DNA from: Gammaproteobacteria bacterium
GTDB taxonomy: Bacteria; Pseudomonadota; Gammaproteobacteria; Pseudomonadales; Pseudohongiellaceae
Direction of reading: 5' to 3'
Length of the DNA stretch: 11,826 nucleotides
Assembly: GCA_007571115.1 (NCBI GenBank)
Contig: RKSA01000242.1
Coordinates: 1-11,826 of the forward strand
Shown here: positions 1-5,891 of the stretch, piece after piece
How the letters are laid out: each line of letters begins with the position of its first letter
How positions within the stretch are numbered: the first letter of the stretch is position 1
The notes under the pieces: generated by a model
Told to the model about the DNA's origin: nothing
Database searches by the model: none
Seen by the model: the letters and a program-made list of their open reading frames with translations, nothing else
Translations under genes and position numbers: made by a program

Positions 1-73
1 TGCGCCCGACCTGCGGCCCCGGGACCAGCGAGTCGTCGAATCGGTGAGCCTGATCCTCGATGCCCTGCTGTAG
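1..73 (+). CDS. 3' end of an unidentified upstream gene
   Basis: An open frame enters from the left edge and ends at a TAG at 71-73. The last residues read DQRVVESVSLILDALL. Nearly every third codon position is G or C, as in the real genes of this window, so it is probably the tail of a genuine protein. Only about 23 codons are visible, too few to name a family. It points the same way as the peptidase that follows 135 bp later. Confidence 0.5.
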   Translation, partial: APDLRPRDQRVVESVSLILDALL

Positions 74-77
74 GAAC

Positions 78-113
78 CCTGCTTGCAGGAAACCCTATGG
101 CAGGGCCCCTGCC
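78..113 (+). terminator. two small adjacent hairpins after the upstream gene; possible terminator
   Basis: Two inverted repeats lie just after the TAG at 71-73. The first is CCTGC/GCAGG at 78-89 with a two-base spacer. The second is GGCAGG/CCTGCC at 99-113, six perfect pairs around a three-base loop. No run of T follows on the + strand (AAAA follows instead), so this is not a canonical intrinsic terminator. It may slow or end transcription of the upstream gene, or only protect its 3' end. Confidence 0.3.
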
Positions 114-151
114 AAAAGCTCGTCACAAAAAACCCTGCGGACATTTTCTGC

Positions 152-184
152 AGAATGGCGCGTTTTTTGTAGAATGATGCGTTT
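152..184. repeat. 14-bp direct repeat (period 19) upstream of the S9 peptidase
   Basis: AGAATGGCGCGTTT at 152-165 recurs as AGAATGATGCGTTT at 171-184, matching at 12 of 14 positions. The period of 19 bp is close to two helical turns. The second copy includes a -10-like TAGAAT at 170-175, without a convincing -35 at the right distance. The pair lies 25-57 bp before the peptidase ATG. Tandem sites at this spacing would suit a regulator, but no known operator is recognised. Confidence 0.3.
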
Positions 185-208
185 CGCAGATGCTGTGAGG
201 TGATCGCC

Positions 209-2557
209 ATGTTTCGAACAGGCACCTGGGCCAGACAGACTTGCCGCGTCCTGCTCGCGGGGCTGGTCGCTGGCTGCACTTCCGACCAGCCGGCGCCGTT
301 GCAGGCCGGGCAAGTCGCGCCAGCCGAATACCAACGCGCCGAACAGATGCTCGGCGCCAATACGCTACCCCTGCTGTCGAGCCACATCGCTGCGCATTAC
401 TGGCAGGCGAACGACCAGCTCGTCTACCGGCGCTCCGACCTTGGCGAGCAAAGCTATGTCGTGTTCGATCCTGCAAGTGGCGAGCGACGCGCCCTGCTCG
501 ACAACCAGCGCCTCGCCGCGGCGCTCGAGGGCTTGCTCGACGAGGAAGTCGAGCCCGCCGATCTGCTATTGACCGACATCCGGCTTGCCGAATCCGGCGA
601 GGCGCTCGAGTTCGAGCTGCAAGGCGAGCGCTTCTCGATGACCTTGGCGGACCATGGGGTGCGCAAGCTGGCGCCCGAGCCTGCCGACGAATTCGTGTCG
701 CCGGATGGCAGCCGCGCAGCGTTCCTCCGCGACCACAACCTCTGGGTGCGCGATACCGCGAGCGGCGAATCGATCCAGTTGACCTTCGACGGCGAACAGC
801 ACCACGGCTATGCCACCAACAACGCGGGCTGGATTCGCGGCGCGGGTCCGGTGCTGCAATGGTCGCCCGATTCGAGCAAGATCGCGACGTTCCGCCACAA
901 CGGCCGTCAAGTCGGCGACTTCGTCCTGTGGGACACCCGGGTAGGCCGCTCCAACATCGACATCTGGAAGTATCCACTGCCAGGCGACGAACACATTTTC
1001 ACCATCGAGCGGCTCGTCATCCATCTCGAGCCCGAGCCTCGCCTCGTGTGGCTCGATTTGCCGCCAGAAGCGCATCGCTCGACGACCAGCGACCATGTGG
1101 CCGGCCCTGGTGACGTCTGGCTCGACGTGCAATGGAGCAGCGACAGCGAACGGCTCGCCTTCATCTCCTCGTCCCGGGACCACAAAGTCGCGCAATTGCG
1201 AGTCGCAGACATCGATGACGGCAGCGTCCGCGATGTCTATCGCGAAGAGGCCGCGACACAGTACATGTCGGGCTTCGTCGACGAAAACTGGCGCGTACTG
1301 CACGAACGCGGCGAATTCATCTGGTTTTCCGAACAGGACGACTGGGGCCACCTGTACTTGCACGACCTCGCCGATGGCGCTCTCAAGAATCGCATCACCG
1401 CAGGCTCGTGGCTGGTTCTCGACCTTCAGCAAATCGATCTCGCCGGTAACCGGCTCTGGCTGCTCGCCTCGAACATCGAAGGCAGCGATCCGTATTTCCG
1501 CTACCTGTACAGCGTGGGGCTCGATGGCGAGGGGCTGAAGCTTCTCACTCCCGAACCGGCGCATCATGCGATCAGTTGGTCGGATTCGGGCGACTACTTC
1601 CTCGATACGTATTCCACTGCCGACACGCCGCCGGTTTCCGTGGTGCGGGACCGCGAAGGGGCAGTGCTCGCGACCTTGGAGCAAACCGATATTGCCAAGC
1701 TGCGCGAGGCCGGCTGGCAAGCTCCCGTGCCTTTCACGGTCAAGGCGAGGGACCAGCGCACCGATTTGCACGGCCTGATGTATCTGCCGTCGAGCCTCGA
1801 CCCTGGGCGGCAATATCCAGTGCTCAACTATCTCTATCCCGGGCCTTTGGGCTCGAGCGTCGGCAGCCGTGCATTCCGGCCCTCGCGGGGGGACAAGCAG
1901 GCCCTCGCCGAGCTGGGCTTCATCGTCGTCGAAGTCGACGCCATGGGAACACCGGGGCGCTCCAAGTCCTTTCACGATGCGTATTACGGCAACATGGGCG
2001 ACAACGGCCTTCCCGACCAGATCGCGATGATCCGGCAGCTCGCCGAGCGCCACCCCTGGATGGATCTCGACCGGGTCGGAATCTGGGGCCATTCCGGGGG
2101 CGGCTTCGCTGCCGCCGCCGGCATCCTGCGCTACCCGGACTTCTACAAGGTCGCGGTTTCGAGCGCCGGCAACCACGACAATCGCAACTACGAGGACGAC
2201 TGGGCCGAGCGCTGGCAAGGGTTGCTCGAATACGACAGCGAGACCGATCCCGTCTCGGAGCAGCGCCTTTCCAACTACGACAACCAGGCCAATCCGCCGC
2301 TGGCGGGGAACCTGCAAGGCAAGCTGCTGCTAGCCCACGGCCTGATGGACACGAACGTCCACCCCTCGAGCACGATGCTGCTCGTCGATGCGCTGATCGA
2401 GGCGGAAAAGGATTTCGACCTGATCGTGCTGCCGAACGTCGGGCATGGCTTTCTCAACTCGCGCTATTTCATGAAGCGCCGCTGGGACTATTTCGTCGAG
2501 CATCTGCAGCAGCGGCAGCCCCCCGCGCAGTTCCGCTTCGCCGACAACATCCGCTAA
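209..2557 (+). CDS. S9-family serine peptidase lipoprotein (dipeptidyl-peptidase IV-like)
   Basis: A 782-residue exported peptidase, probably trimming peptides in the periplasm or at the outer membrane. The N-terminus has a basic stretch, a hydrophobic segment and a lipobox (LVAGC, Cys23), so it should be lipidated; Thr follows the Cys, so no Asp inner-membrane retention signal. A beta-propeller region (about 100-440, with FLRDHNLWVRD and WSPDSSKIA motifs) precedes the alpha/beta-hydrolase domain (about 560-770). The catalytic triad is visible: Ser629 in GHSGGGFA, Asp714 in HGLMDTNVHP and His746 in PNVGHGF. The Glu-Glu motif that anchors the substrate N-terminus in classical DPP-IV is not seen before WSPDS, so true dipeptidyl-peptidase IV activity is uncertain. 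The ATG at 209 is chosen because AGGTGA at 198-203 is spaced correctly; a GTG at 200 would overlap that site. The gene stands alone and converges on smpB with a 28-bp gap. Confidence 0.9.
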   Translation: MFRTGTWARQTCRVLLAGLVAGCTSDQPAPLQAGQVAPAEYQRAEQMLGANTLPLLSSHIAAHYWQANDQLVYRRSDLGEQSYVVFDPASGERRALLDNQRLAAALEGLLDEEVEPADLLLTDIRLAESGEALEFELQGERFSMTLADHGVRKLAPEPADEFVSPDGSRAAFLRDHNLWVRDTASGESIQLTFDGEQHHGYATNNAGWIRGAGPVLQWSPDSSKIATFRHNGRQVGDFVLWDTRVGRSNIDIWKYPLPGDEHIFTIERLVIHLEPEPRLVWLDLPPEAHRSTTSDHVAGPGDVWLDVQWSSDSERLAFISSSRDHKVAQLRVADIDDGSVRDVYREEAATQYMSGFVDENWRVLHERGEFIWFSEQDDWGHLYLHDLADGALKNRITAGSWLVLDLQQIDLAGNRLWLLASNIEGSDPYFRYLYSVGLDGEGLKLLTPEPAHHAISWSDSGDYFLDTYSTADTPPVSVVRDREGAVLATLEQTDIAKLREAGWQAPVPFTVKARDQRTDLHGLMYLPSSLDPGRQYPVLNYLYPGPLGSSVGSRAFRPSRGDKQALAELGFIVVEVDAMGTPGRSKSFHDAYYGNMGDNGLPDQIAMIRQLAERHPWMDLDRVGIWGHSGGGFAAAAGILRYPDFYKVAVSSAGNHDNRNYEDDWAERWQGLLEYDSETDPVSEQRLSNYDNQANPPLAGNLQGKLLLAHGLMDTNVHPSSTMLLVDALIEAEKDFDLIVLPNVGHGFLNSRYFMKRRWDYFVEHLQQRQPPAQFRFADNIR

Positions 2558-2585
2558 CGCCAGTCAGGCCGCGACCGGCGACGGC

Positions 2586-3056
2586 TCAGCGATTGCCCTG
2601 CCGCAGCAGGCGCTGCCTGTCGATGTTCCATTCGCGTTCCTTGATGCTGGCGCGCTTGTCGTGCTCCTTCTTGCCTCGCGCCAGGGCGATGCGGCACTTG
2701 ACCAGATGGGCGCGCCAGTACAGCCGCAGGCAAACGCAGGTATAGCCTTGCTGCTGGGTCGCGCCGTGCAGTTTCGCGAGTTCCTTTCGGTTCAGCAGCA
2801 ATTTGCGCGTGCGGTCAGGCTCGGTCGCGACATGGCTGCTCGCGGCTGACAATGGCGTGATATGGCAGCCCAGCAGGAACGCCTCACCATCCCTGACCAG
2901 GACGTAACTGTCGGTAAGCTGGACTTTTTTCGCGCGCAGGCTTTTCACCTCCCAGCCTTGCAGGCAGATGCCGGCCTCGAAATCCTCCTCGATTCGATAG
3001 TCGTGGGCCGCTTTCCTGTTGGCGACGATTGTGGTATCTAGGGGCTGCTTTTTCAT
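2586..3056 (-). CDS. smpB: SsrA-binding protein SmpB
   Basis: A 156-residue protein that binds tmRNA (SsrA) and brings it to stalled ribosomes for trans-translation in the cytoplasm. The length is normal for the family. The oligonucleotide-binding barrel is recognisable from NRKAAHDYRIEEDFEAGI and GWEVKSLRAKKVQLTDSY near the N-terminus. The basic C-terminal tail that enters the ribosomal mRNA channel is present (GKKEHDKRASIKEREWN). The open frame extends upstream to 3131, but the start at 3054-3056 is preferred: it gives the usual MKK N-terminus and has a GGAAGG ribosome-binding site five bases upstream. It diverges from the transporter over a 93-bp gap and converges on the S9 peptidase. No tmRNA gene is visible in the window. 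Confidence 0.97.
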   Translation of the reverse strand: MKKQPLDTTIVANRKAAHDYRIEEDFEAGICLQGWEVKSLRAKKVQLTDSYVLVRDGEAFLLGCHITPLSAASSHVATEPDRTRKLLLNRKELAKLHGATQQQGYTCVCLRLYWRAHLVKCRIALARGKKEHDKRASIKEREWNIDRQRLLRQGNR

Positions 3057-3149
3057 GGTGACCTTCCGCGCAGCAGCAACTATAAACGATGGCCAGCGGA
3101 ACAGGTGACAAAAACGAATTACGGATGACAAATTACGAGTGAGGAGACA

Positions 3150-4565
3150 ATGTCTGAAACAGCACCTGCAAAGAGAGGGAAATTTTCTTCCAGAACGGGG
3201 TTCATTCTAGCCGCTGCGGGGTCGGCGGTGGGGCTCGGCAATCTGGTGGCCTTTCCAGTCATGGCCTCGAAGAATGGCGGCGCAGCGTTTCTGCTCGTCT
3301 ATCTGTTCTTCATCGCGGCAATCTGCTACCCGGTGATGCTCGCCGAAGTCGCCATGGGAAGGAAGGCGCAACGCAATCCGGTCGGAGCGTTTCTCGCTCT
3401 TTCCGGCGGCAGCCGACGCTGGCACCTCGTCGGGATGCTCGCGGTGCTGACGCCGTTCATGATCGCGGTGTTCTATTCGGTCATTACCGCCTGGCTGCTC
3501 GTGTACCTGCGGGAATTGCTTGGTGGAGGCCTGGCGATGCTCGCCGAGGACGCGAGTTTCAGCGAAATCGTCGCGCGACCTTCGATCTTCGGCTACCTGA
3601 TCGCCTTGCTCGCGGTCGTGTTCGTCATCTTGCTCAACGGCATCAGGCGGGGCATCGAGCGATTGGCGCGGGTGCTGATGCCGGCATTGGCGGTGATGCT
3701 GCTCGCGCTGACGATTTTCGTCCTGACTCTGGAAAACGCCAATGCCGGGATCGCCTACTACCTCGTTCCCGATTTCTCGCGAATGAATCTCGCCGTCGTC
3801 AACGGCGCCCTGGCCCAGGCGTTCTTCTCGCTTTCGCTCGGCATGGGAATTCTCATCACCTATGGCTCGTATTTCAGCCCCGGGGACAGCATCGCCGGTT
3901 CCACGCGAACCGTGGCGATCGCCGACACGGGGATCGCCTTCTTCGCCGGCCTACTGATCCTGCCGGCGATTTTCGCTTTCGATGCAAATGCCAATACCGA
4001 AGAGCTTTCGACGAGCAGCGTCGGGCTCATTTTCAGCTTTCTGCCAAAAATCTTCCTCTCCATGGAGGCAGCCGTCGGCTACACGGGAGCGAGCATCGCG
4101 GCGGTCGTGTTCTTCACCCTGGTGTTCTTCGCGGCATTGACCTCGCTGGTGTCGATCATCGAGATTCCGATTAGTTGCTGGATCGACGAATGGAAGCTCA
4201 GCCGCGGCCGGGCGATCGTGCTGCAGGCGACATTGCTGACACTGGTCGCGATTCCCGCAGCGATGTCCTTGGGGATGTCCGATTTCTTCACCAGCTTCAT
4301 CAGTTATGGCGGCGAGTCGAAATCGTTTTTCGACCTTGTTGCGGATGTCTTTTACGAGACGATCCTGCCACTAGTTGGCTTTTCCGTGTGCATCTTCTGC
4401 GCCTGGCGCTGGAAACTTAGCGGGCTCACGGCCGAGCTCGAGATCGGCGACCCGGGCTATCGCGGTTCGTGGCTGCACCGCTACGTCGACTTCTCGCTTG
4501 GGACGATCATCCCAGCGGTATTGCTGGTGGTGTTCCTGAGCACCGTGTACCAGATCTATTTCTGA
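3150..4565 (+). CDS. sodium-dependent transporter, NSS/SNF family
   Basis: A 471-residue inner-membrane protein with about 11 hydrophobic helices and the LeuT fold, expected to import an amino acid or related solute with Na+. The broken helix 1 is clear (GSAVGLGN at 24-31, followed by FPVMASKNGGAAF). Helix 6 carries FSLSLGMG (226-233), with Ser where LeuT has the Na1 ligand Thr254. Helix 8 carries AALTS (328-332), which keeps the Ala/Thr/Ser pattern of the LeuT Na2 site. About 11 rather than 12 helices is common in bacterial members. GAGGAG at about 3139-3144 is a strong ribosome-binding site for the ATG at 3150. The substrate cannot be read from the sequence. Its stop is one base before the ratA ATG, so the two are probably co-transcribed; this is an unusual neighbour, as ratA more often directly faces smpB. 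Confidence 0.92.
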   Translation: MSETAPAKRGKFSSRTGFILAAAGSAVGLGNLVAFPVMASKNGGAAFLLVYLFFIAAICYPVMLAEVAMGRKAQRNPVGAFLALSGGSRRWHLVGMLAVLTPFMIAVFYSVITAWLLVYLRELLGGGLAMLAEDASFSEIVARPSIFGYLIALLAVVFVILLNGIRRGIERLARVLMPALAVMLLALTIFVLTLENANAGIAYYLVPDFSRMNLAVVNGALAQAFFSLSLGMGILITYGSYFSPGDSIAGSTRTVAIADTGIAFFAGLLILPAIFAFDANANTEELSTSSVGLIFSFLPKIFLSMEAAVGYTGASIAAVVFFTLVFFAALTSLVSIIEIPISCWIDEWKLSRGRAIVLQATLLTLVAIPAAMSLGMSDFFTSFISYGGESKSFFDLVADVFYETILPLVGFSVCIFCAWRWKLSGLTAELEIGDPGYRGSWLHRYVDFSLGTIIPAVLLVVFLSTVYQIYF

Positions 4566-4566
4566 C

Positions 4567-5001
4567 ATGGTGCGCGTCGTTCGCGAGGCCTTGCTGCCGC
4601 ATTCGGCGCGGCAAATGTTCGATCTGGTCAACGATATCGAGCAGTACCCGGCTTTCCTGCCCCATTGCAAGTCTGCGCGGGTTCTCTCCCGCTCGGAGCA
4701 TGAGCTGGTCGGCGAGCTTTGCCTGGGAAGGGCGGGAATCAGCCAGCGCTTCGTCACTCGCAATCGCTTGCGGTCGCCAGAGGCGATCGACATGGAACTC
4801 GTGGAAGGCGATTTTTCGCGTTTCGATGCCCAATGGCGTTTTGCCAGCCTCGGCGAGGATTCGTGCAAGGTGAGCCTGCGCATGGAATTCGCGTTTCGCT
4901 CGGCCCTGTTCGATCTCGCGGTTCGCGGCATCTTCAAGGACACCGCCAGGACGATGGTCGACGCCATGGCCAAACGCGCCGCCACGGTGTACCGAAAATG
5001 A
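4567..5001 (+). CDS. ratA: RatA / COQ10-like START-domain protein
   Basis: A 144-residue SRPBCC (START-like) protein of the RatA/YfjG/COQ10 family. E. coli RatA is reported to block joining of 30S and 50S subunits; the wider family is linked to ubiquinone binding and respiratory function, so the physiological role is debated. Recognisable landmarks are the N-terminal ARQMFDLVNDIEQYPAFLPHC, the central FSRFDAQWRF and the C-terminal amphipathic helix FKDTARTMVDAMAKRA. Length is typical. The ATG follows the transporter stop after one base and has no clear Shine-Dalgarno of its own, suggesting translational coupling. The stop at 4999-5001 overlaps an ATG at 4998 (ATGA), the probable ancestral start of rnfH, now cut off from it by an inserted repeat. 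Confidence 0.93.
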   Translation: MVRVVREALLPHSARQMFDLVNDIEQYPAFLPHCKSARVLSRSEHELVGELCLGRAGISQRFVTRNRLRSPEAIDMELVEGDFSRFDAQWRFASLGEDSCKVSLRMEFAFRSALFDLAVRGIFKDTARTMVDAMAKRAATVYRK

Positions 5002-5156
5002 GTGCGGCTTCGAGGGAGAGCCACGAGGGGAGCGCCTGTGAGCTTAATCTCGCCAGGACATCCTGCCCTGGCTCGAATCGGATCGTCGTCGCTTTGTACA
5101 TCCCTGTACCGCTCCTCCTCAACGACGCTCACAGGCGCCCCCCTCGTGGCCCCTAG
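4998..5156 (+). pseudogene. orphaned ancestral rnfH start, now a dead-end 52-codon frame
   Basis: The ATG at 4998 overlaps the ratA stop as ATGA, a classic coupled start, and begins M-S-A-A-S. After five codons the frame enters the inserted repeat and terminates at TAG 5154-5156. The RnfH domain itself lies in another frame. Joining the first five codons directly to position 5197 would give MSAASAGGVEVEVAY, a natural RnfH N-terminus. The simplest reading is that this is the old start, disconnected by the insertion. Ribosomes coupled from ratA would still tend to enter here and make a 52-residue product without an RnfH domain. Confidence 0.6.
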
Positions 5157-5185
5157 CGTCACTGATGAGGGTCGCGTCTCGACTG
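5013..5185. mobile_element. palindromic multi-hairpin repeat inserted in the 5' end of rnfH
   Basis: A 173-bp segment flanked by an 11-bp direct repeat GTGCGGCTTCG (5002-5012 and 5186-5196), which looks like a target-site duplication. Inside, 5020-5043 is the reverse complement of 5127-5150 with one mismatch in 24. Two small hairpins sit between these arms: GCCAGG/CCTGGC at 5052-5072 and GTACA/TGTAC at 5096-5109. The element encodes no protein of its own, so it would be a non-autonomous repeat of MITE, REP-like or similar type. The inverted arms are not at the exact edges (7 bp from the left, 35 bp from the right), so either the element has asymmetric tails or the boundaries differ slightly. 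No second copy occurs in this window. Confidence 0.6.
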
Positions 5186-5505
5186 GTGCGGCTTCGGCCG
5201 GTGGCGTCGAAGTCGAAGTCGCCTATGCGGGCCCCACGAGTCAGCGAATCATCGCGCTGCGCCTGCCGCTTGGCGCGACCGCCTGGCAGGCCGTGATCGA
5301 ATCGGGAATCGTCGGGGAATTTCCCGAGATCGACCTGGAAACCGCAGTGATCGGCGTGTTTTCGCGCAAGCTTGATGGCAAGCGCGCGCCATCGCCCGAA
5401 GACTACGTGCTTAAATCCCGCGATCGCGTCGAGATCTATCGCCCCTTGCAAATCACGCCGATCGAGGCGCGCAAGCTTCGCGCGAGCAAGGGCCGGCAGC
5501 GGTAA
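5038..5505 (+). CDS. rnfH: RnfH-family ubiquitin-fold protein with repeat-derived N-terminus
   Basis: The conserved RnfH (RatB/YfjF) domain runs from VEVEVAYAGPTSQ through GEFPEIDLETAVIGVFSRKL and DYVLKSRDRVEIYRPLQITP. The family has a beta-grasp fold; its role is unclear, and its pairing with ratA is widespread. The normal length is about 90-110 residues. Here the frame is extended by a repeat inserted at the 5' end. I place the start at GTG 5038 because GAGGGGAG at 5025-5032 is an excellent ribosome-binding site with a five-base spacer; this gives 155 residues, about 53 of them encoded by the insertion (MSLISPGHPALARIG...). Alternatives are GTG 5002 (167 residues, no Shine-Dalgarno) and GTG 5146 (119 residues, no Shine-Dalgarno). 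Whether the protein is still made is uncertain, but the RnfH domain itself is intact. Confidence 0.85.
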   Translation: MSLISPGHPALARIGSSSLCTSLYRSSSTTLTGAPLVAPSVTDEGRVSTGAASAGGVEVEVAYAGPTSQRIIALRLPLGATAWQAVIESGIVGEFPEIDLETAVIGVFSRKLDGKRAPSPEDYVLKSRDRVEIYRPLQITPIEARKLRASKGRQR

Positions 5506-5529
5506 CGCTCGCATGGTGCCATTCAGGCG

Positions 5530-5558
5530 CTGGCAAGCTGGCGTGTTCCGGGTACAAT
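5530..5558 (+). promoter_or_regulatory. candidate sigma-70 promoter for the Cys-Cys protein / ArsA pair
   Basis: CTGGCA (5530-5535) and TACAAT (5553-5558) match the -35 and -10 consensus at four and five of six positions, with the optimal 17-bp spacer. Transcription would begin near 5565, about 30 bases before the ATG at 5595. The site lies in the 89-bp gap after rnfH, so the downstream pair could be expressed independently of the transporter-ratA-rnfH run. This is consensus matching only. Confidence 0.45.
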
Positions 5559-5594
5559 CACGGTTCGACTGGCCCATTCGGAGGCAATGGGGCG

Positions 5595-5891
5595 ATGAAG
5601 ACAATGAAGAAAGCAATGAAAAAGACCAGCGCTCGGCCAGGATTGCTGCAACGCATCGAGCAAGGCCTTCGCGAATACTACGTAACGCCCCATCGGCGCG
5701 CCATGGCCCGGGCCGGCCGCGACGAGGAGGACTTGTTCATGCTGCTCGTGTTCGCCGAAAGCATGGGAGTGCCGAACCCTGCCTCCTTCTACACCATGGA
5801 GCTGCTTCCCGTGGTCTACGAGCGCTTCCATGAATGGCACCAGCGCATGGGCATGGAACGCTCGCCATTGGATCATGTAAATTGCTGCTAG
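5595..5891 (+). CDS. small protein ending in Cys-Cys (cory-CC-star type), ArsA partner
   Basis: A 98-residue protein with a Lys-rich start (KTMKKAMKK), a likely helical middle (LREYYVTPHRRAMARAGRDE, then EDLFMLLVFAESMGVPNP) and a C-terminus reading HEWHQRMG...PLDHVNCC with two cysteines as the final residues. I recall a protein family named 'cory-CC-star' for a conserved early motif and a terminal Cys-Cys before the stop, often next to ArsA-like ATPases; the match is from memory. There is no signal peptide or clear membrane span. The terminal Cys pair, with several nearby His residues, could bind metal or form a redox or attachment site; this is inference. GGAGG at 5580-5584 precedes the ATG at 5595; in-frame ATGs at 5604 and 5616 are possible. 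The end overlaps the ArsA-like gene, indicating an operon. Function unknown. Confidence 0.85.
   Translation: MKTMKKAMKKTSARPGLLQRIEQGLREYYVTPHRRAMARAGRDEEDLFMLLVFAESMGVPNPASFYTMELLPVVYERFHEWHQRMGMERSPLDHVNCC

Noticed and set aside
566..2317. 583-codon - strand open frame opposite the S9 peptidase
   Set aside because: It is antisense to a well-supported gene with intact domains, has no recognisable motif, and reflects high GC content with strong third-position bias.
3105..3137. AATTACG repeated at 3117 and 3131 and a GTGACA -35-like site before the transporter
   Set aside because: No -10 at a useful distance; a start placed there would remove the ribosome-binding site. The short repeat alone is weak evidence.
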